From the NCBI RefSeq assembly GCF_002744175.1, contig NZ_NKHF01000052.1, positions 1-64,000 of the forward strand: a stretch of DNA of 64,000 bases, in the 5' to 3' direction. Below are positions 47,692 through 57,858 of the stretch, in pieces. How positions within the stretch are numbered: position 1 is the first letter of the stretch; every line of letters begins with the position of its first letter. A program made the translations under genes and the position numbers. This DNA is from Pseudoalteromonas piscicida. Its GTDB lineage: Bacteria > Pseudomonadota > Gammaproteobacteria > Enterobacterales > Alteromonadaceae. Below the pieces are notes generated by a model. The model was not told the origin of the DNA and did no database searches. It saw only the letters and a program-made list of their open reading frames with translations.

Positions 47692-49215
47692 GTGAGCGGA
47701 TTTTTGTTCTCAGATGAAGTGCTAGAAAGCCCTACAAATAAAATGGCCGATACCTACTGGGATATTCTGGTTGTAGACGATGAAGAAGATATTCATCAAG
47801 TGACAAAACTAGTCTTATCTGGTTTTAAATTTGAGAGTAGAGCGCTTCGGTTTCATCACGCCTATTCTGCTCAAGAAGCGAAGTCTATCTTAAAGGCGGA
47901 AAAAAACATCTCTGTTGGCCTTATCGATGTGGTCATGGAAAGTAATCACGCAGGCCTTGATTTGGTTCGTTATATCCGTGATGAGCTTGAAAATTATGAT
48001 ATTCGCCTAGTTCTACGAACAGGACAACCAGGTGAGGCACCTGAAGAGTCGGTCATCCGCGACTACGACATAAACGACTATAAAAACAAAACTGAACTGA
48101 CCGCAGTAAAACTAAAAACACTACTTTATTCTGCTTTACGTGCCCATAGGGATATTCAAACCATAGAGAAGCATAAAATGGGCTTAGAGCGCATTATTGA
48201 TGCATCCTCCAATTTTTTACAGTGCAGCAATATTCAAGATTTTGCATCAACCATATTATCTCATGTATCCGCAGTGATGGGATTGTCCGACTCAGAAATT
48301 TATTGCGCAGCGGCAGTCAATCACCAAGCGAATGAGCCCGCCAAGTTTAAGTTACTCGCCGCTTCAGGAGAAGGGATAGAGCCCAGTAATGGCATCCTGC
48401 CAGAAAACGTACAAAAGCTCTTTATTGAAACACACAATAAAAAGTCCTCCATTAAAACGCGAAACGAGTATATCGGCTACTTTCCTTCGCGGGAAGGTAA
48501 TGAAACCATGATTTATGTAAGTAAGGATAGTGATCTTCAAAACATGGATTTTCAGCTACTTGAATTTTTTGCAAACAACATAGCGCTGGCTTATGACAAC
48601 TTAAAGCTGCGTGAAACCGTCAAGGATTCACAAAAAGAACTCTCCTACATTCTTGGTGAAGCAGTAGAAAAACGCTCCAAAGAAACGGGTTCGCACGTTA
48701 AACGGGTCGCGCATTATAGTATGTTACTGGCTCAGCTTTATGGCCTTTCTCACTATCAGGCCGAAATCATAAAACTTGCCTCACCGCTGCATGATATTGG
48801 CAAAATAAGTATCCCTGATCACATTTTAAATAAGCCTGGAAAACTCACTGATGATGAATGGCTCATCATGCAAACCCATGCACAGCAAGGCTATGAAATA
48901 TTGAAAAATTCAACAAATGAAATTTTACAATGCGGTGCATTAATCGCCTATCAGCATCACGAAAAGTGGGATGGTTCAGGATATCCACAAGGTTTGAAAG
49001 GGGAACAAATAAATATTGTGGGGAGGATCACAGCACTTGCAGATGTCTTTGATGCGCTTGGGAGTGCGCGTTGCTATAAGCCCGCTTGGCCGCTCGAAAA
49101 AGTGATAAAATTACTTAATGAAGAAAACGGAAAGCAATTTGAACCTAAATTGATTGACCTTTTTCTAAACAACCTTGAACAATTTATTGAGATACGTGAT
49201 AAGTACCCTGACTAA
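47692..49215 (+). CDS. Response regulator with DUF3369 and HD-GYP domains
   Basis: A protein of 507 residues. Receiver domain (about 22-140) with phosphoacceptor D in VGLIDVVMES; DUF3369 (about 165-310); HD-GYP (about 320-490) with HDIGKISIP and HHEKWDGSGYP intact. It is a c-di-GMP phosphodiesterase likely switched by phosphorylation from an unlinked kinase. Start GTG 47692. The GAF-like DUF3369 domain may add a second input. Confidence 0.92.
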   Translation: MSGFLFSDEVLESPTNKMADTYWDILVVDDEEDIHQVTKLVLSGFKFESRALRFHHAYSAQEAKSILKAEKNISVGLIDVVMESNHAGLDLVRYIRDELENYDIRLVLRTGQPGEAPEESVIRDYDINDYKNKTELTAVKLKTLLYSALRAHRDIQTIEKHKMGLERIIDASSNFLQCSNIQDFASTILSHVSAVMGLSDSEIYCAAAVNHQANEPAKFKLLAASGEGIEPSNGILPENVQKLFIETHNKKSSIKTRNEYIGYFPSREGNETMIYVSKDSDLQNMDFQLLEFFANNIALAYDNLKLRETVKDSQKELSYILGEAVEKRSKETGSHVKRVAHYSMLLAQLYGLSHYQAEIIKLASPLHDIGKISIPDHILNKPGKLTDDEWLIMQTHAQQGYEILKNSTNEILQCGALIAYQHHEKWDGSGYPQGLKGEQINIVGRITALADVFDALGSARCYKPAWPLEKVIKLLNEENGKQFEPKLIDLFLNNLEQFIEIRDKYPD

Positions 49216-49247
49216 CTTTGTAATCAGAATGTAAAAACTTCACTTTC

Positions 49248-49281
49248 CTTTTCCCGTTTTGTGTATTATTATTGGGAAAAG
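49248..49281 (+). promoter_or_regulatory. Inverted repeat upstream of the LysR gene
   Basis: CTTTTCCC (49248-49255) and GGGAAAAG (49274-49281) are perfect inverted arms 18 bases apart, enclosing an A+T-rich core (GTGTATTATTATT). It sits about 40 bases before the LysR ATG and lacks a T-run, so it fits an operator better than a terminator. Candidate LysR autoregulatory site. Confidence 0.4.
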
Positions 49282-49323
49282 TCGTAATAAATGTGTTTTA
49301 GTTGAAATTAAAAGGAATTTCAC

Positions 49324-50226
49324 ATGAGATTTGAACAACTCGAGCAGTTCGTTGCATTAGGTAATTTGAGACATTTTAGACAAGCTGCGGAACAGACCCA
49401 AATAAGTACTTCAGCCCTTACTCGAAGTATCCAAACCCTTGAAGATGAAATAGGTTGTGAACTCGTCAAGCGCTCTACCCGCTCGGTAAAATTGACCGAA
49501 CAAGGTGAGCTTTTCTTAAAATATTGCAAAACAACCTTATCCGAACTGGATTTAACCAAGAAGACAATAAAGCAAAGTTTGTTTGGTCGTGATAACCAAA
49601 AGTTAATTATTGGTTACACATCACAAGCAAGCAGCATAGTCCCTGTATCTTGTGGTCAATTCTTGGCTCAGTACCCTGATGTTAAAATAGAAATGCAATT
49701 GCAAGACGAGCTGGAGCTTTCTCGTAAGCTTCAACACGGTGAAATTGATATTAGTGTATATTTGCAAAGCGCAAATAGTATTGTTAGCGATATACATCTC
49801 CCAGATCAACTGGTGCTTTTTGTCTCTAGAAGTCACCCTCTAGCGAACCAAGATAGTATTCGTAAGGCTGAATTAACACACTACCCAATGTATGGTTGCT
49901 TCTCGCAATCGAAACAAGTGCAAAACATGCTAAATGAAGCGGTGGAGTCTTTGAATAAATCGACAGGTGTAAAAATCGGTAGTATCGAACAGGTGATCGC
50001 AGGGTTAAAGAATAGCAACAGTTTTGCTATTGCCAGTATCGAGCACTCGAAAACCATCGCACAAGACCCAGATTTAGTGCTTTTAAAGACGAATAAAGCG
50101 TTGGATAGAGAGCAGCTGATTGTGCAAACTAACCATCAAGTTGGTTCCAATGCACATATCAACCACCTACTTGAACTGATTGAAGGTGCCGCCTCGGCTT
50201 CTAGCAAACAAACGATCACTTATTAG
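49324..50226 (+). CDS. LysR-family transcriptional regulator
   Basis: A protein of 300 residues: N-terminal winged helix-turn-helix (FEQLEQFVALGNLRHFRQAAEQTQISTSALTRSIQTLEDEIG, about 2-45) and a periplasmic-binding-like effector domain. It has typical length. The effector and target are unknown; no divergent target gene is adjacent, though the upstream inverted repeat may be its own operator. A dispersed repeat begins two bases after the stop. Confidence 0.92.
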   Translation: MRFEQLEQFVALGNLRHFRQAAEQTQISTSALTRSIQTLEDEIGCELVKRSTRSVKLTEQGELFLKYCKTTLSELDLTKKTIKQSLFGRDNQKLIIGYTSQASSIVPVSCGQFLAQYPDVKIEMQLQDELELSRKLQHGEIDISVYLQSANSIVSDIHLPDQLVLFVSRSHPLANQDSIRKAELTHYPMYGCFSQSKQVQNMLNEAVESLNKSTGVKIGSIEQVIAGLKNSNSFAIASIEHSKTIAQDPDLVLLKTNKALDREQLIVQTNHQVGSNAHINHLLELIEGAASASSKQTITY

Positions 50227-50227
50227 T

Positions 50228-50330
50228 TAACCTGAAGTTTGGATAAGGAATAATCTAACTAGTTGTTTTTGAATTACATTAAATAATACCAAACGTATTA
50301 AGTAATACGAGCTATTTGAAGCGGAGAAAT
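50228..50330. repeat. Composite intergenic repeat, copy D
   Basis: Third module TAACCTGAAGTTTGGATAA at 50228-50246 and first module ATACCAAACGTATTAAGTAA from 50286. Between converging lysR and ubiA. The end of the first module is degenerate here. Confidence 0.65.
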
Positions 50331-50373
50331 AGCTTTAGTAGCTAGGCAAAAATTTTACTATTTAGTTACACTA

Positions 50374-50407
50374 AAAACTGGTAAATACTTGTGTTTACCA
50401 GTTTTTT
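50374..50407. terminator. Terminator between lysR and ubiA
   Basis: Stem AAAAACTGGTAAA / TTTACCAGTTTTT with a T-run. Serves the converging LysR and ubiA genes. Confidence 0.85.
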
Positions 50408-50418
50408 CTTACTACCTA

Positions 50419-51282
50419 TTACAGTGATATAAAGCCTGCTACTACACCTGAAAAAATAGCTAACCCCACATAATTATTATTTAAAAATGCCCAAAAACAC
50501 ACCTCACGATCGCGATGCTGAATGGCGTACTGTTGTCTCGCAAGTAAGGCGCAAGCAATCCCCAATCCAAGCCAGAATAAAAAGTTTAACTCAAACTGCG
50601 CACCAACCGCAGCCATTATCACAATAAAACTGAGGTTAAGCAGTGCGACGATATGCCTATCCCATTTACCAAATAGAATCGCAGTGGATTTAACCCCTAT
50701 TTTTAAATCATCGTCTCTGTCTACCATGGCATACATAGTGTCATAGGCAACGGTCCAAATAAGATTTGCAGCAAACAATACCCAAGCAAGCAATGGTACA
50801 GACTCATTGACCGCCATAAACGCCATGGGAATAGCCCAGCTAAAAGCAGCGCCGAGTACAATTTGTGGTAAGTTGGTATAGCGTTTCATAAAGGGATAAA
50901 CAGAGGCTAGTGCTAGCGCACCTAAAGATAGAACAATGGTCTGCCAATTTAACAAAAGCACTAAAATAAACGCCATCCCAACTAAAATGGCAAACAAACC
51001 TAATGCTTCTTTACTGGTTACCGCTCCTCTGGCCAAAGGCCTCATCGCCGTGCGCTTTACCGCACCGTCTACCTTACGATCAGCAAAGTCATTGATCACA
51101 CACCCTGCGCTTCGCATGATAAATACACCCAGTGCAAATATTATGATTAATGAAATACTAGGAAAGCCCTCTGACGCGAACCACAAGGACCAGAGTGTCG
51201 GCCATAATAGCAATAATGTACCAATGGGCTTGTCCAAGCGCATAAGCTGGCTATAGGCTTGCCACTTTTGTTTATTCATCAT
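50419..51282 (-). CDS. ubiA: 4-hydroxybenzoate octaprenyltransferase
   Basis: An integral membrane protein of 287 residues (eight or more hydrophobic segments) with the two aspartate motifs NDFADRKVDG (about 67-76) and YAMVDRDDDLKIG (about 190-202). It prenylates 4-hydroxybenzoate in ubiquinone synthesis. Start is ATG 51282 or 51279; both overlap ubiC. Standard ubiCA operon. Confidence 0.95.
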   Translation of the reverse strand: MMNKQKWQAYSQLMRLDKPIGTLLLLWPTLWSLWFASEGFPSISLIIIFALGVFIMRSAGCVINDFADRKVDGAVKRTAMRPLARGAVTSKEALGLFAILVGMAFILVLLLNWQTIVLSLGALALASVYPFMKRYTNLPQIVLGAAFSWAIPMAFMAVNESVPLLAWVLFAANLIWTVAYDTMYAMVDRDDDLKIGVKSTAILFGKWDRHIVALLNLSFIVIMAAVGAQFELNFLFWLGLGIACALLARQQYAIQHRDREVCFWAFLNNNYVGLAIFSGVVAGFISL

Positions 51283-51805
51283 AAAAACCATCCGCTACAA
51301 ACACTTCACAAACCAAGATCTTAGCGCTGCCATTTTTAAACCAGCTTTTTCGAGCAAATAATTCAGCTTGCGATTGACGGCTCGGTTCCATCAGCTCAAG
51401 GAGTAGAGGATGCTCCTGCGCTCTTAGCCGAATAAACTCCAGCTCCCCGCGCTGCCAATTTACATCCGTAAATAACAGTTCACCCAACGGCGTTTCTCCT
51501 ATTGAGTCCATCCCCGCTGAACATGCCTCATCATTGAGCCAGCTTTGCCCGTAAACCGCCACCTTACCATTGCAGTTTAAGGTCACTTCTCTGCACCATG
51601 CCAACTCGGGAAACTCATTTTGCAGCGCTACAGGTGCGACTCGGTGTTCATTTGCAATCACCGAAACTGAAAAACAATCGCAACTGCTTTTAAGCTTTGC
51701 GGTTAACGATTGAGTTTCAAGTAAGTAAGGCGCAAGTGCTGGCTCGACATTTACCAACTGCGTGTTCTTCTGCCAAGAAAGTTCTAAGGGTAAGTGCACA
51801 GGCAA
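51272..51805 (-). CDS. ubiC: Chorismate lyase
   Basis: A protein of 177 residues that removes pyruvate from chorismate to give 4-hydroxybenzoate. The segment VIANEHRVAPV and the GETPLGELLF motif (about 104-113) fit UbiC. It overlaps ubiA by 11 bases. FliL-like gene diverges upstream. Confidence 0.87.
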   Translation of the reverse strand: MPVHLPLELSWQKNTQLVNVEPALAPYLLETQSLTAKLKSSCDCFSVSVIANEHRVAPVALQNEFPELAWCREVTLNCNGKVAVYGQSWLNDEACSAGMDSIGETPLGELLFTDVNWQRGELEFIRLRAQEHPLLLELMEPSRQSQAELFARKSWFKNGSAKILVCEVFVADGFYDE

Positions 51806-51956
51806 GGTTCTATATCCGTTTTAAAAATCCGCCGCCATAATAGCAGAGCTGGTGCTTTCTAAAAAGTTTATGTTTATCTAACAGCCACCTGTAAAATCAA
51901 CACAATTATGTATAAACTAAGTAAAAAGTAAATTGAATTAGGATACCTAATTAAAC

Positions 51957-52352
51957 ATGAGACTGTTGGCTATTGTACTTACTATATGCTTAGCATTAAC
52001 CGCGGCTTCCCCTGCTAAAGCGGACTCAACTATTGGGTATTTTGGGTTTGAGCCTGATATCATCACCAATTATATCGGCCAATCTAGCAAAAAACTGGGC
52101 TATGTTCGTGTTACCGTCGATCTGATGCTGAACGACGTCTCCAATATTGCAGTTGTAGAACACCATACACCTTTACTAAGAGACGCCATTGTTCAGATCT
52201 TAAGTAAAGAAAATGAAGAAACCATCAAATCGTTAACTGGCCGAGAAGAAATCAGACAACGCTGTGCCGAGAAGCTTAAAACCTTACTGAAAGAAGAAAC
52301 GGGGCAAGAAATTGTCCGGGATGTGTTATTTACTAAATACTTATATCACTAA
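51957..52352 (+). CDS. FliL-family secreted protein
   Basis: A protein of 131 residues with a signal peptide (residues 1-22, ending PAKA) instead of the usual membrane anchor. The FliL-like domain is seen as VRVTVDLMLNDVS, HTPLLRDAIVQILSKE and the C-terminal VRDVLFTKYLYH. FliL proteins associate with the flagellar stator; soluble, secreted FliL-like proteins next to ubiC are common in gammaproteobacteria and of unclear role. No flagellar genes are near. Confidence 0.82.
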   Translation: MRLLAIVLTICLALTAASPAKADSTIGYFGFEPDIITNYIGQSSKKLGYVRVTVDLMLNDVSNIAVVEHHTPLLRDAIVQILSKENEETIKSLTGREEIRQRCAEKLKTLLKEETGQEIVRDVLFTKYLYH

Positions 52353-52402
52353 CCTCGAGATAGAACTCGGGCAGCTTAGCCGAGTTCTGCTTATGAAAAG
52401 TA

Positions 52403-53233
52403 TCATTTATCACTATACTCAGTGTTTCTTCCTAGTGGCCAGCAAGCAGCCACCATCATACCTGATAACAGGCCAAATAAATGTGCCCAGTTAGCCATGT
52501 TGATGAAGAACATGTCTGTGAAGCCAAATAACATCCACAGCAGCATAAAGCCAACCACAGGCTTTGATACCAAAGCAGGCTGTGCTGGGGAGCGGTGACT
52601 TACAATCCAGCAAAAGCCGAGTAAACCGTATACTACGCCGCTCAACCCACCAAAATTAGCATCCACCAATAAGAACTGCATAAAGTTACTGGTTAACCCA
52701 GTGACAACATATAGACAAATCAGCGCGCGTATTCCAAAGCGCTCCGCGATTTGTGCACCTAAGTGTAGCCACCAACTTAAATTGAAAATCAGATGTATCG
52801 CGCTAAAGTGAATTAAGGTTGGCGCAATCCAGGTCCATGGCTTATCTACTGCAAAGCGTAACGTAGAAAAAATACCATTGGCATCGCCAAATAGCATAGC
52901 AATAAATACAATAATGCTAACGCCAAATACGCCTTGTAGTAACCAATTTAAACTCAAAAAGCGTTGAGCAAGGTTAAGCTCCTGACCTTGATATGTAAAT
53001 AAACCTTGAGTACTTCCTGTTTGCCAAGAAGCAGCTTGGTATTGTTCGGCCTCGGGATGCGCTACAAACTCATGCCACAATTGTACCGCACGCTGTTCAT
53101 CTCCCCTTTCCAGCCAAACTTCCACTTGTCGCCCATCATGACTTTGTAACACACAATAAACACCTTGTGTCTTAAAGTAATCAACCGCGCCTTGAGCAAG
53201 CCGTGGATTATGATAATGGGCGATAAGTTTCAC
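52403..53233 (-). CDS. glpG: Rhomboid intramembrane serine protease GlpG
   Basis: A protein of 276 residues: N-terminal cytoplasmic domain (about 1-70), six membrane segments, catalytic serine in FGGLSGVVYGLLG (about 195) and histidine in ANWAHLFGLLSG (about 250). It cuts membrane proteins. The start is GTG 53233 and overlaps the glpE stop (GTGA). Confidence 0.94.
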   Translation of the reverse strand: MKLIAHYHNPRLAQGAVDYFKTQGVYCVLQSHDGRQVEVWLERGDEQRAVQLWHEFVAHPEAEQYQAASWQTGSTQGLFTYQGQELNLAQRFLSLNWLLQGVFGVSIIVFIAMLFGDANGIFSTLRFAVDKPWTWIAPTLIHFSAIHLIFNLSWWLHLGAQIAERFGIRALICLYVVTGLTSNFMQFLLVDANFGGLSGVVYGLLGFCWIVSHRSPAQPALVSKPVVGFMLLWMLFGFTDMFFINMANWAHLFGLLSGMMVAACWPLGRNTEYSDK

Positions 53234-53547
53234 TTTTCAATCTCGCTTGGCAACTCAGTAGCCCACTGTGTAAAGCCTCCATCCATGCTATACACTTCCT
53301 CAAAACCTTGTTCAACCAGATAATTGGCCGCGCCTTGTGAAGAAATACCGTGATAGCAAACCACAATGATAGGCTGATCAAATTCTTTTTCCTGCATAAA
53401 GTGCGCAAGGCTTGCATTTGATAAATGCTCAGCGCCTGGAATATGCCCTTGTGCAAAAGTGTTTTCATCGCGGATGTCTGCAATGACAACGTTTTCGTTA
53501 CTCAAAAGCGCGTGTGTGTCTGCTACAGAAATATGTTTAAAGGACAT
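53230..53547 (-). CDS. glpE: Thiosulfate sulfurtransferase GlpE
   Basis: A single-domain rhodanese of 105 residues. The catalytic cysteine is in VVCYHGISSQGAA (about residue 64). It transfers sulfur from thiosulfate to cyanide or thiol acceptors. Coupled with glpG, as in E. coli. Confidence 0.93.
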   Translation of the reverse strand: MSFKHISVADTHALLSNENVVIADIRDENTFAQGHIPGAEHLSNASLAHFMQEKEFDQPIIVVCYHGISSQGAANYLVEQGFEEVYSMDGGFTQWATELPSEIEK

Positions 53548-53564
53548 GTGTTACCTATTTAATA

Positions 53565-53606
53565 CAAAAAATAAAAGACGGCTTAAGTCTTATCGACCTA
53601 GCCGTC
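53565..53606 (-). terminator. Terminator of the kbl-tdh operon
   Basis: Stem GACGGC / GCCGTC with an 18-base loop and a following TTTTATTTTT run on the minus strand, between the tdh stop and the glpE start. Confidence 0.75.
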
Positions 53607-53650
53607 CTTTCATTATAACTACTCATTTATGTTCTAAGCAAAGATGAGTG

Positions 53651-54676
53651 TTAATCCCAATTTAGAATAACTTTTCCTGATTGGCCCGAAATCATCGTAT
53701 CAAAGCCTGTCTGGAAGTCGTCAACGTGGAACTGATGCGTAATGATTGGGTCAAGATTTAAACCAGATTGGATCAAACTTGCCATTTTATACCAAGTTTC
53801 GAACATTTCACGGCCATAGATCCCCTTGATCACTAAGCCTTTAAAGATCACTTGATTCCAATCTACAGCCATATCCGAAGGTGGAATACCTAACATGGCA
53901 ATTTTACCACCATGATTCATGCTGTTTAGCATGCCTTTAAAGGCAGAAGGAACACCTGACATTTCAAGGCCAACATCAAAGCCCTCAGTCATACCAAGGT
54001 CTTCCATTACCGTCTCTAGGCTCTCATTGGCTACATTTACCGCTCTTGTTGCGCCCATTTTAGTTGCAAGCTCGAGGCGATATTCGTTTACATCAGTGAT
54101 CACCACATGACGCGCGCCAACATGCTTGGCAACCGCAGCAGCCATGATCCCGATTGGACCTGCACCTGTAATTAATACGTCTTCACCGACTAAGTCAAAC
54201 GATAATGCCGTGTGTACTGCATTACCAAATGGGTCAAAGATCGATGCCAATTCGTCAGAAATATTATCTGGGATCTTAAAAGCATTGTATGCTGGAATAA
54301 CTAAATACTCGGCAAAGGAGCCTTCACGGTTCACGCCGACACCAATGGTGTTGCGACACAAATGAACACGCCCTGCACGACAGTTTCGGCAATGGCCACA
54401 GGTAATATGACCCTCACCTGATACTCGGTCGCCAATGCTGAAACCACGCACTTCTTGACCCATATCAACCACTTCACCTACATACTCATGGCCTACAACC
54501 ATAGGCGTTGGGATGGTGTTTTGTGCCCACTCATCCCATTTATAAATATGTACATCGGTACCACAAATTGCGGTTTTACGAATTTTGATCAATAGATCGT
54601 TGTGCCCAACTTCCGGTTTTGGCACATCCGCCATCCAAATTCCTTCTTCAGCTTTCAACTTGGATAATGCTTTCAT
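53651..54676 (-). CDS. tdh: L-threonine 3-dehydrogenase
   Basis: A zinc alcohol dehydrogenase-type protein of 341 residues. Catalytic Zn site [16 protein letters not shown] (about 37-52) and GHEYVGEV (about 65), structural zinc cysteines in [15 protein letters not shown] (about 93-107), NAD-binding [10 protein letters not shown] (about 170). It oxidises threonine to 2-amino-3-ketobutyrate, which Kbl cleaves to glycine and acetyl-CoA. Second gene of kbl-tdh, 45 bases after kbl. Confidence 0.97.
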   Translation of the reverse strand: MKALSKLKAEEGIWMADVPKPEVGHNDLLIKIRKTAICGTDVHIYKWDEWAQNTIPTPMVVGHEYVGEVVDMGQEVRGFSIGDRVSGEGHITCGHCRNCRAGRVHLCRNTIGVGVNREGSFAEYLVIPAYNAFKIPDNISDELASIFDPFGNAVHTALSFDLVGEDVLITGAGPIGIMAAAVAKHVGARHVVITDVNEYRLELATKMGATRAVNVANESLETVMEDLGMTEGFDVGLEMSGVPSAFKGMLNSMNHGGKIAMLGIPPSDMAVDWNQVIFKGLVIKGIYGREMFETWYKMASLIQSGLNLDPIITHQFHVDDFQTGFDTMISGQSGKVILNWD

Positions 54677-54721
54677 AGTATTCGCTCACTAGCTACACCG
54701 GTGCAAAGACCGGTGACAAAA

Positions 54722-55921
54722 TTAAATAACGCCTAGATCTTTACCGATACGTGTAAAGGCTTCGATTGCTTTGTCTAGCTGCTCTGTGGTGTGTGCAGCT
54801 GAAATTTGTGTACGGATCCTCGCCTGACCTTTAGGCACCACAGGGTAAGAGAAGCCGATCACATAAATCCCTTCAGCCAGTAGTCTGTCAGCCATTTCTG
54901 ACGCCACTTTCGCATCGCCTAACATAACAGGAATAATTGCGTGATCTTTACCAGCGCAAGTAAAGCCAACAGCTTCCATCTTAGTGCGGAAGTAAGCCGC
55001 ATTGTCCCAAAGTTTAGCTCGTAGTGCGTCGCCTTCTTTCATCATATCTAATACTTTGATTGAAGCGGTCACAATTGACGGCGCCAATGAGTTTGAGAAT
55101 AGATAAGGACGAGAGCGCTGACGTAACCATTCTACGATTTCTTTCTTACCAGAAGTATAGCCGCCTGACGCACCACCTAGCGCTTTACCAAGCGTACCTG
55201 TAATGATATCAACTCGGTCTAATACACCACAGTATTCTGGTGTGCCACGACCGTTTTCACCAACAAATCCTACCGCGTGAGAATCATCAACCATTACTAG
55301 CGCGTCGTATTTATCAGCTAAATCACACACGGCTTTTAGGTTACAAATAACACCATCCATTGAGAACACGCCATCTGTAGCGATTAATTTAGTTTTTGCA
55401 CCAGCCTCATTAGCAGCAATCAGTTGCTTTTCAAGATCCGCCATGTCGTTATTAGCGTAACGGAAGCGTTTCGCTTTACATAAGCGTACACCATCAATGA
55501 TTGAAGCATGGTTTAGTGAATCTGAAATAATGGCATCTTCAGGACCTAAAATGGTTTCAAATAAACCAGCATTGGCATCAAAACAAGATGAGTAAAGGAT
55601 CGTATCTTCTGTTTGCAAAAACTCGCTAACTTTCGCTTCCAGCGTCTTGTGAATATCTTGCGTACCACAGATAAAACGCACAGAAGCCACACCGAAACCG
55701 TGATCGTCTAACCCCTGCTGAGCGGCTTTTATAAGCTCTGGGTGATTTGCCAACCCTAGGTAGTTATTAGCACAAAAGTTAATAACACTTTCGCCGGTAG
55801 ACACTGCAATTTCAGCTTGTTGCTGTGAAGTGATAATACGCTCTTTTTTATATAATCCTTCAGCTTTTACTTCTTCAATTTGTTGCTGAAGTTGGCTGTA
55901 GAAGGCCGATGCTCTCATCAA
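54722..55921 (-). CDS. kbl: Glycine C-acetyltransferase (2-amino-3-ketobutyrate CoA ligase)
   Basis: A PLP enzyme of 399 residues (398 if the second ATG is used). Motifs: [16 protein letters not shown] near 50, [15 protein letters not shown] near 210-224, and the Schiff-base lysine in [17 protein letters not shown] near 244. Cleaves the Tdh product. First gene of the operon. Confidence 0.97.
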   Translation of the reverse strand: MMRASAFYSQLQQQIEEVKAEGLYKKERIITSQQQAEIAVSTGESVINFCANNYLGLANHPELIKAAQQGLDDHGFGVASVRFICGTQDIHKTLEAKVSEFLQTEDTILYSSCFDANAGLFETILGPEDAIISDSLNHASIIDGVRLCKAKRFRYANNDMADLEKQLIAANEAGAKTKLIATDGVFSMDGVICNLKAVCDLADKYDALVMVDDSHAVGFVGENGRGTPEYCGVLDRVDIITGTLGKALGGASGGYTSGKKEIVEWLRQRSRPYLFSNSLAPSIVTASIKVLDMMKEGDALRAKLWDNAAYFRTKMEAVGFTCAGKDHAIIPVMLGDAKVASEMADRLLAEGIYVIGFSYPVVPKGQARIRTQISAAHTTEQLDKAIEAFTRIGKDLGVI

Positions 55922-55997
55922 GGAGTCTCCATTTTTGCACGGTGATAGTGTGCCGCCCCAACTTATGCTGAATGGCTTTCACTATCAGAAGTTTACG

Positions 55998-56025
55998 CTT
56001 GAACGCTTACGTCACAGCGCTCAAG
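55998..56025. other. Inverted repeat upstream of kbl
   Basis: CTTGAACGCT and AGCGCTCAAG, ten-base arms with one mismatch, eight bases apart, between the gmhB end and kbl start. Could be an operator of kbl-tdh or a weak terminator of gmhB; no T-run on the minus strand. Confidence 0.35.
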
Positions 56026-56134
56026 TTTATTGGAAAGTAACCGCTGAGGTTAAGTGGCTACTCAAAAGATATCTATATTTTAAAAGGTTCACACAATAAA
56101 TGCACGATTTGCGACGGTTAGCAGTGAAGTTTCT

Positions 56135-56689
56135 TCATTCAGGTAAAGATAATATCTGTGGCACCGCCGCAAGCGATGTACACACATGATCAGCTAAGTG
56201 TCTTTGCGCTTCGCTAAAGCTTTGCCCAGACTCGACTAACACAGCGGTTGCAAGCCCTGCAGCACGAGCAGCTTGAATATCCGATATTTTATCACCTACC
56301 ATAATGCTTTGAGCAGGATCTAAGTTATGTTCTGCAATTGCTTGTAGCAGCATACCGGGTTCTGGTTTTCTACAATCACAGTCAATGTTATACGGTGCCT
56401 CCGCTTTCTCGGGGTGATGTGGACAGAAGTACACACCTGTAATTTCAATACCTTGTGCCATAAATTGTGCGCACATCCAATCGCTTAACTGATGGAACTG
56501 AGCTTCATTATAATAACCTCTGCCTATACCCGACTGGTTTGTCACCACCACAATTTTGTAGCCTGCTTGAACAAACCGTTTGCAAGCATCAAATACCCCA
56601 TCGATAAATTCAAAATCAGCGACTTTGTGAACGTACGCATGATCTTTATTGACGACACCGTCTCTGTCTAAAAAGATAGCCTTATGCAT
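56135..56689 (-). CDS. gmhB: D-glycero-beta-D-manno-heptose 1,7-bisphosphate 7-phosphatase
   Basis: A HAD phosphatase of 184 residues: FLDRDGVVNKD (nucleophile Asp near residue 8), VVTNQSGIGRG (about 48), the zinc loop CPHHPEKAEAPYNIDCDCRKP (about 91-111) and GDKISDI. It prepares heptose for ADP activation in LPS core synthesis. Two bases after the family 9 gene, one operon. Confidence 0.95.
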   Translation of the reverse strand: MHKAIFLDRDGVVNKDHAYVHKVADFEFIDGVFDACKRFVQAGYKIVVVTNQSGIGRGYYNEAQFHQLSDWMCAQFMAQGIEITGVYFCPHHPEKAEAPYNIDCDCRKPEPGMLLQAIAEHNLDPAQSIMVGDKISDIQAARAAGLATAVLVESGQSFSEAQRHLADHVCTSLAAVPQILSLPE

Positions 56690-56691
56690 GA

Positions 56692-57750
56692 TTAATCAAG
56701 CCCCTGCTCTTTTACTACGCGGTCAAACATTGCGATAACATCAGTCACTTCAATTTGTGACATTAAATCGCTTCCTTTTACTCGGGTCCCCCAAGGCAGT
56801 TCACTCGCTGGCTTCCCCTTTTGTGCTACTAGGTTTTGATGGTACACCTCGACCACATAGTCTTGGTACAGGTAAGGGCCTGTTCGTGTTGGGTTTGAAT
56901 GGGCGTATAGGCCTATAACAGGCGTGCCAACCGTCACTGCCATGTGAGCAGGTCCAGTATCAGGTGCCAGTACTAAATCAGCTTGTTCGAGTACACATAA
57001 GAGCGTTTTTAAGTCTGTTTTGCCTACGAGATTTAATAACTCGGACTGACTCTCTTTTTGGATCTCTGCCGCTAAGCTATGCTCCATCTCCGTCGGCCCT
57101 CCTGTGATCACTACGTTGAAGCCATTTTTGACAGCGTGATCTGCAATAGCAGCATACCTTTGCGGTAGCCAGTTGCGCTCTGCTTTACTTGCCGCTGGAG
57201 AAATAACAAAGACTTTTCCAGTTGGAAGCAATGCTTGAGCAGATGCTTTGTGGCTGTCGGTGACAGGCATATTCCAGCTTGGTTGTTCGCATTCTGCACC
57301 AATTGCACGGGCAAAGTTTTGAAACCCTTCAAGTACATGAGGCGATTCCTGTGGGGCGATCCGCTTGTTGATAAACAAGCTATGAAGCTCTTTGGAGCGC
57401 CCCTTATCAAATCCGATTTTTTGTTTTGCGGGGATCACGCGAGCAACCAGGTTTGCTCTCAATGCGACTTGCATGTGTAGCAAAACATCAAACTTTTGAC
57501 CTTTGAACTTGGCCTTTAATGCTTTAATAGCTGCTTTCCCCTGCTTTTTGTCAAATACCACCAGCTCGACTCCTGGTAGGTCAGCTAATAACATGGCTTC
57601 TACTTTACCTATTACCCAAGTAATCTTAGCCTGTGGATGAGCTCGTTGGATCGCTTGTACAGCACTAACGGCATGGCAAACATCACCAATAGCTGAAAGT
57701 CGCAAAATGCAAATGGAGGATAAAGAGTTGCTCAAAACATTTGTTCTCAT
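56692..57750 (-). CDS. Family 9 glycosyltransferase (heptosyltransferase-like)
   Basis: A protein of 352 residues of the GT9 family: ILRLSAIGDVCHAVSAVQAI at the N-terminus, ISPAASKAERNWLPQRYAAIADH (about 182) and the nucleotide-sugar site LVLAPDTGPAHMAVTVGTPVIGLYAHSNP (about 260-289). It should add heptose to the inner core. Closest by eye to RfaC/OpsX-type; WaaC versus WaaF cannot be settled. Confidence 0.85.
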   Translation of the reverse strand: MRTNVLSNSLSSICILRLSAIGDVCHAVSAVQAIQRAHPQAKITWVIGKVEAMLLADLPGVELVVFDKKQGKAAIKALKAKFKGQKFDVLLHMQVALRANLVARVIPAKQKIGFDKGRSKELHSLFINKRIAPQESPHVLEGFQNFARAIGAECEQPSWNMPVTDSHKASAQALLPTGKVFVISPAASKAERNWLPQRYAAIADHAVKNGFNVVITGGPTEMEHSLAAEIQKESQSELLNLVGKTDLKTLLCVLEQADLVLAPDTGPAHMAVTVGTPVIGLYAHSNPTRTGPYLYQDYVVEVYHQNLVAQKGKPASELPWGTRVKGSDLMSQIEVTDVIAMFDRVVKEQGLD

Positions 57751-57858
57751 GGAAAGTAACAGGCGCTTGATCTTAAATTAATCAAACAAGTTTGCAAGTT
57801 TCACTGATCACGAAAAATCGTTAGAATATAACAATTAATTCTCAAGAATACCGAAACA

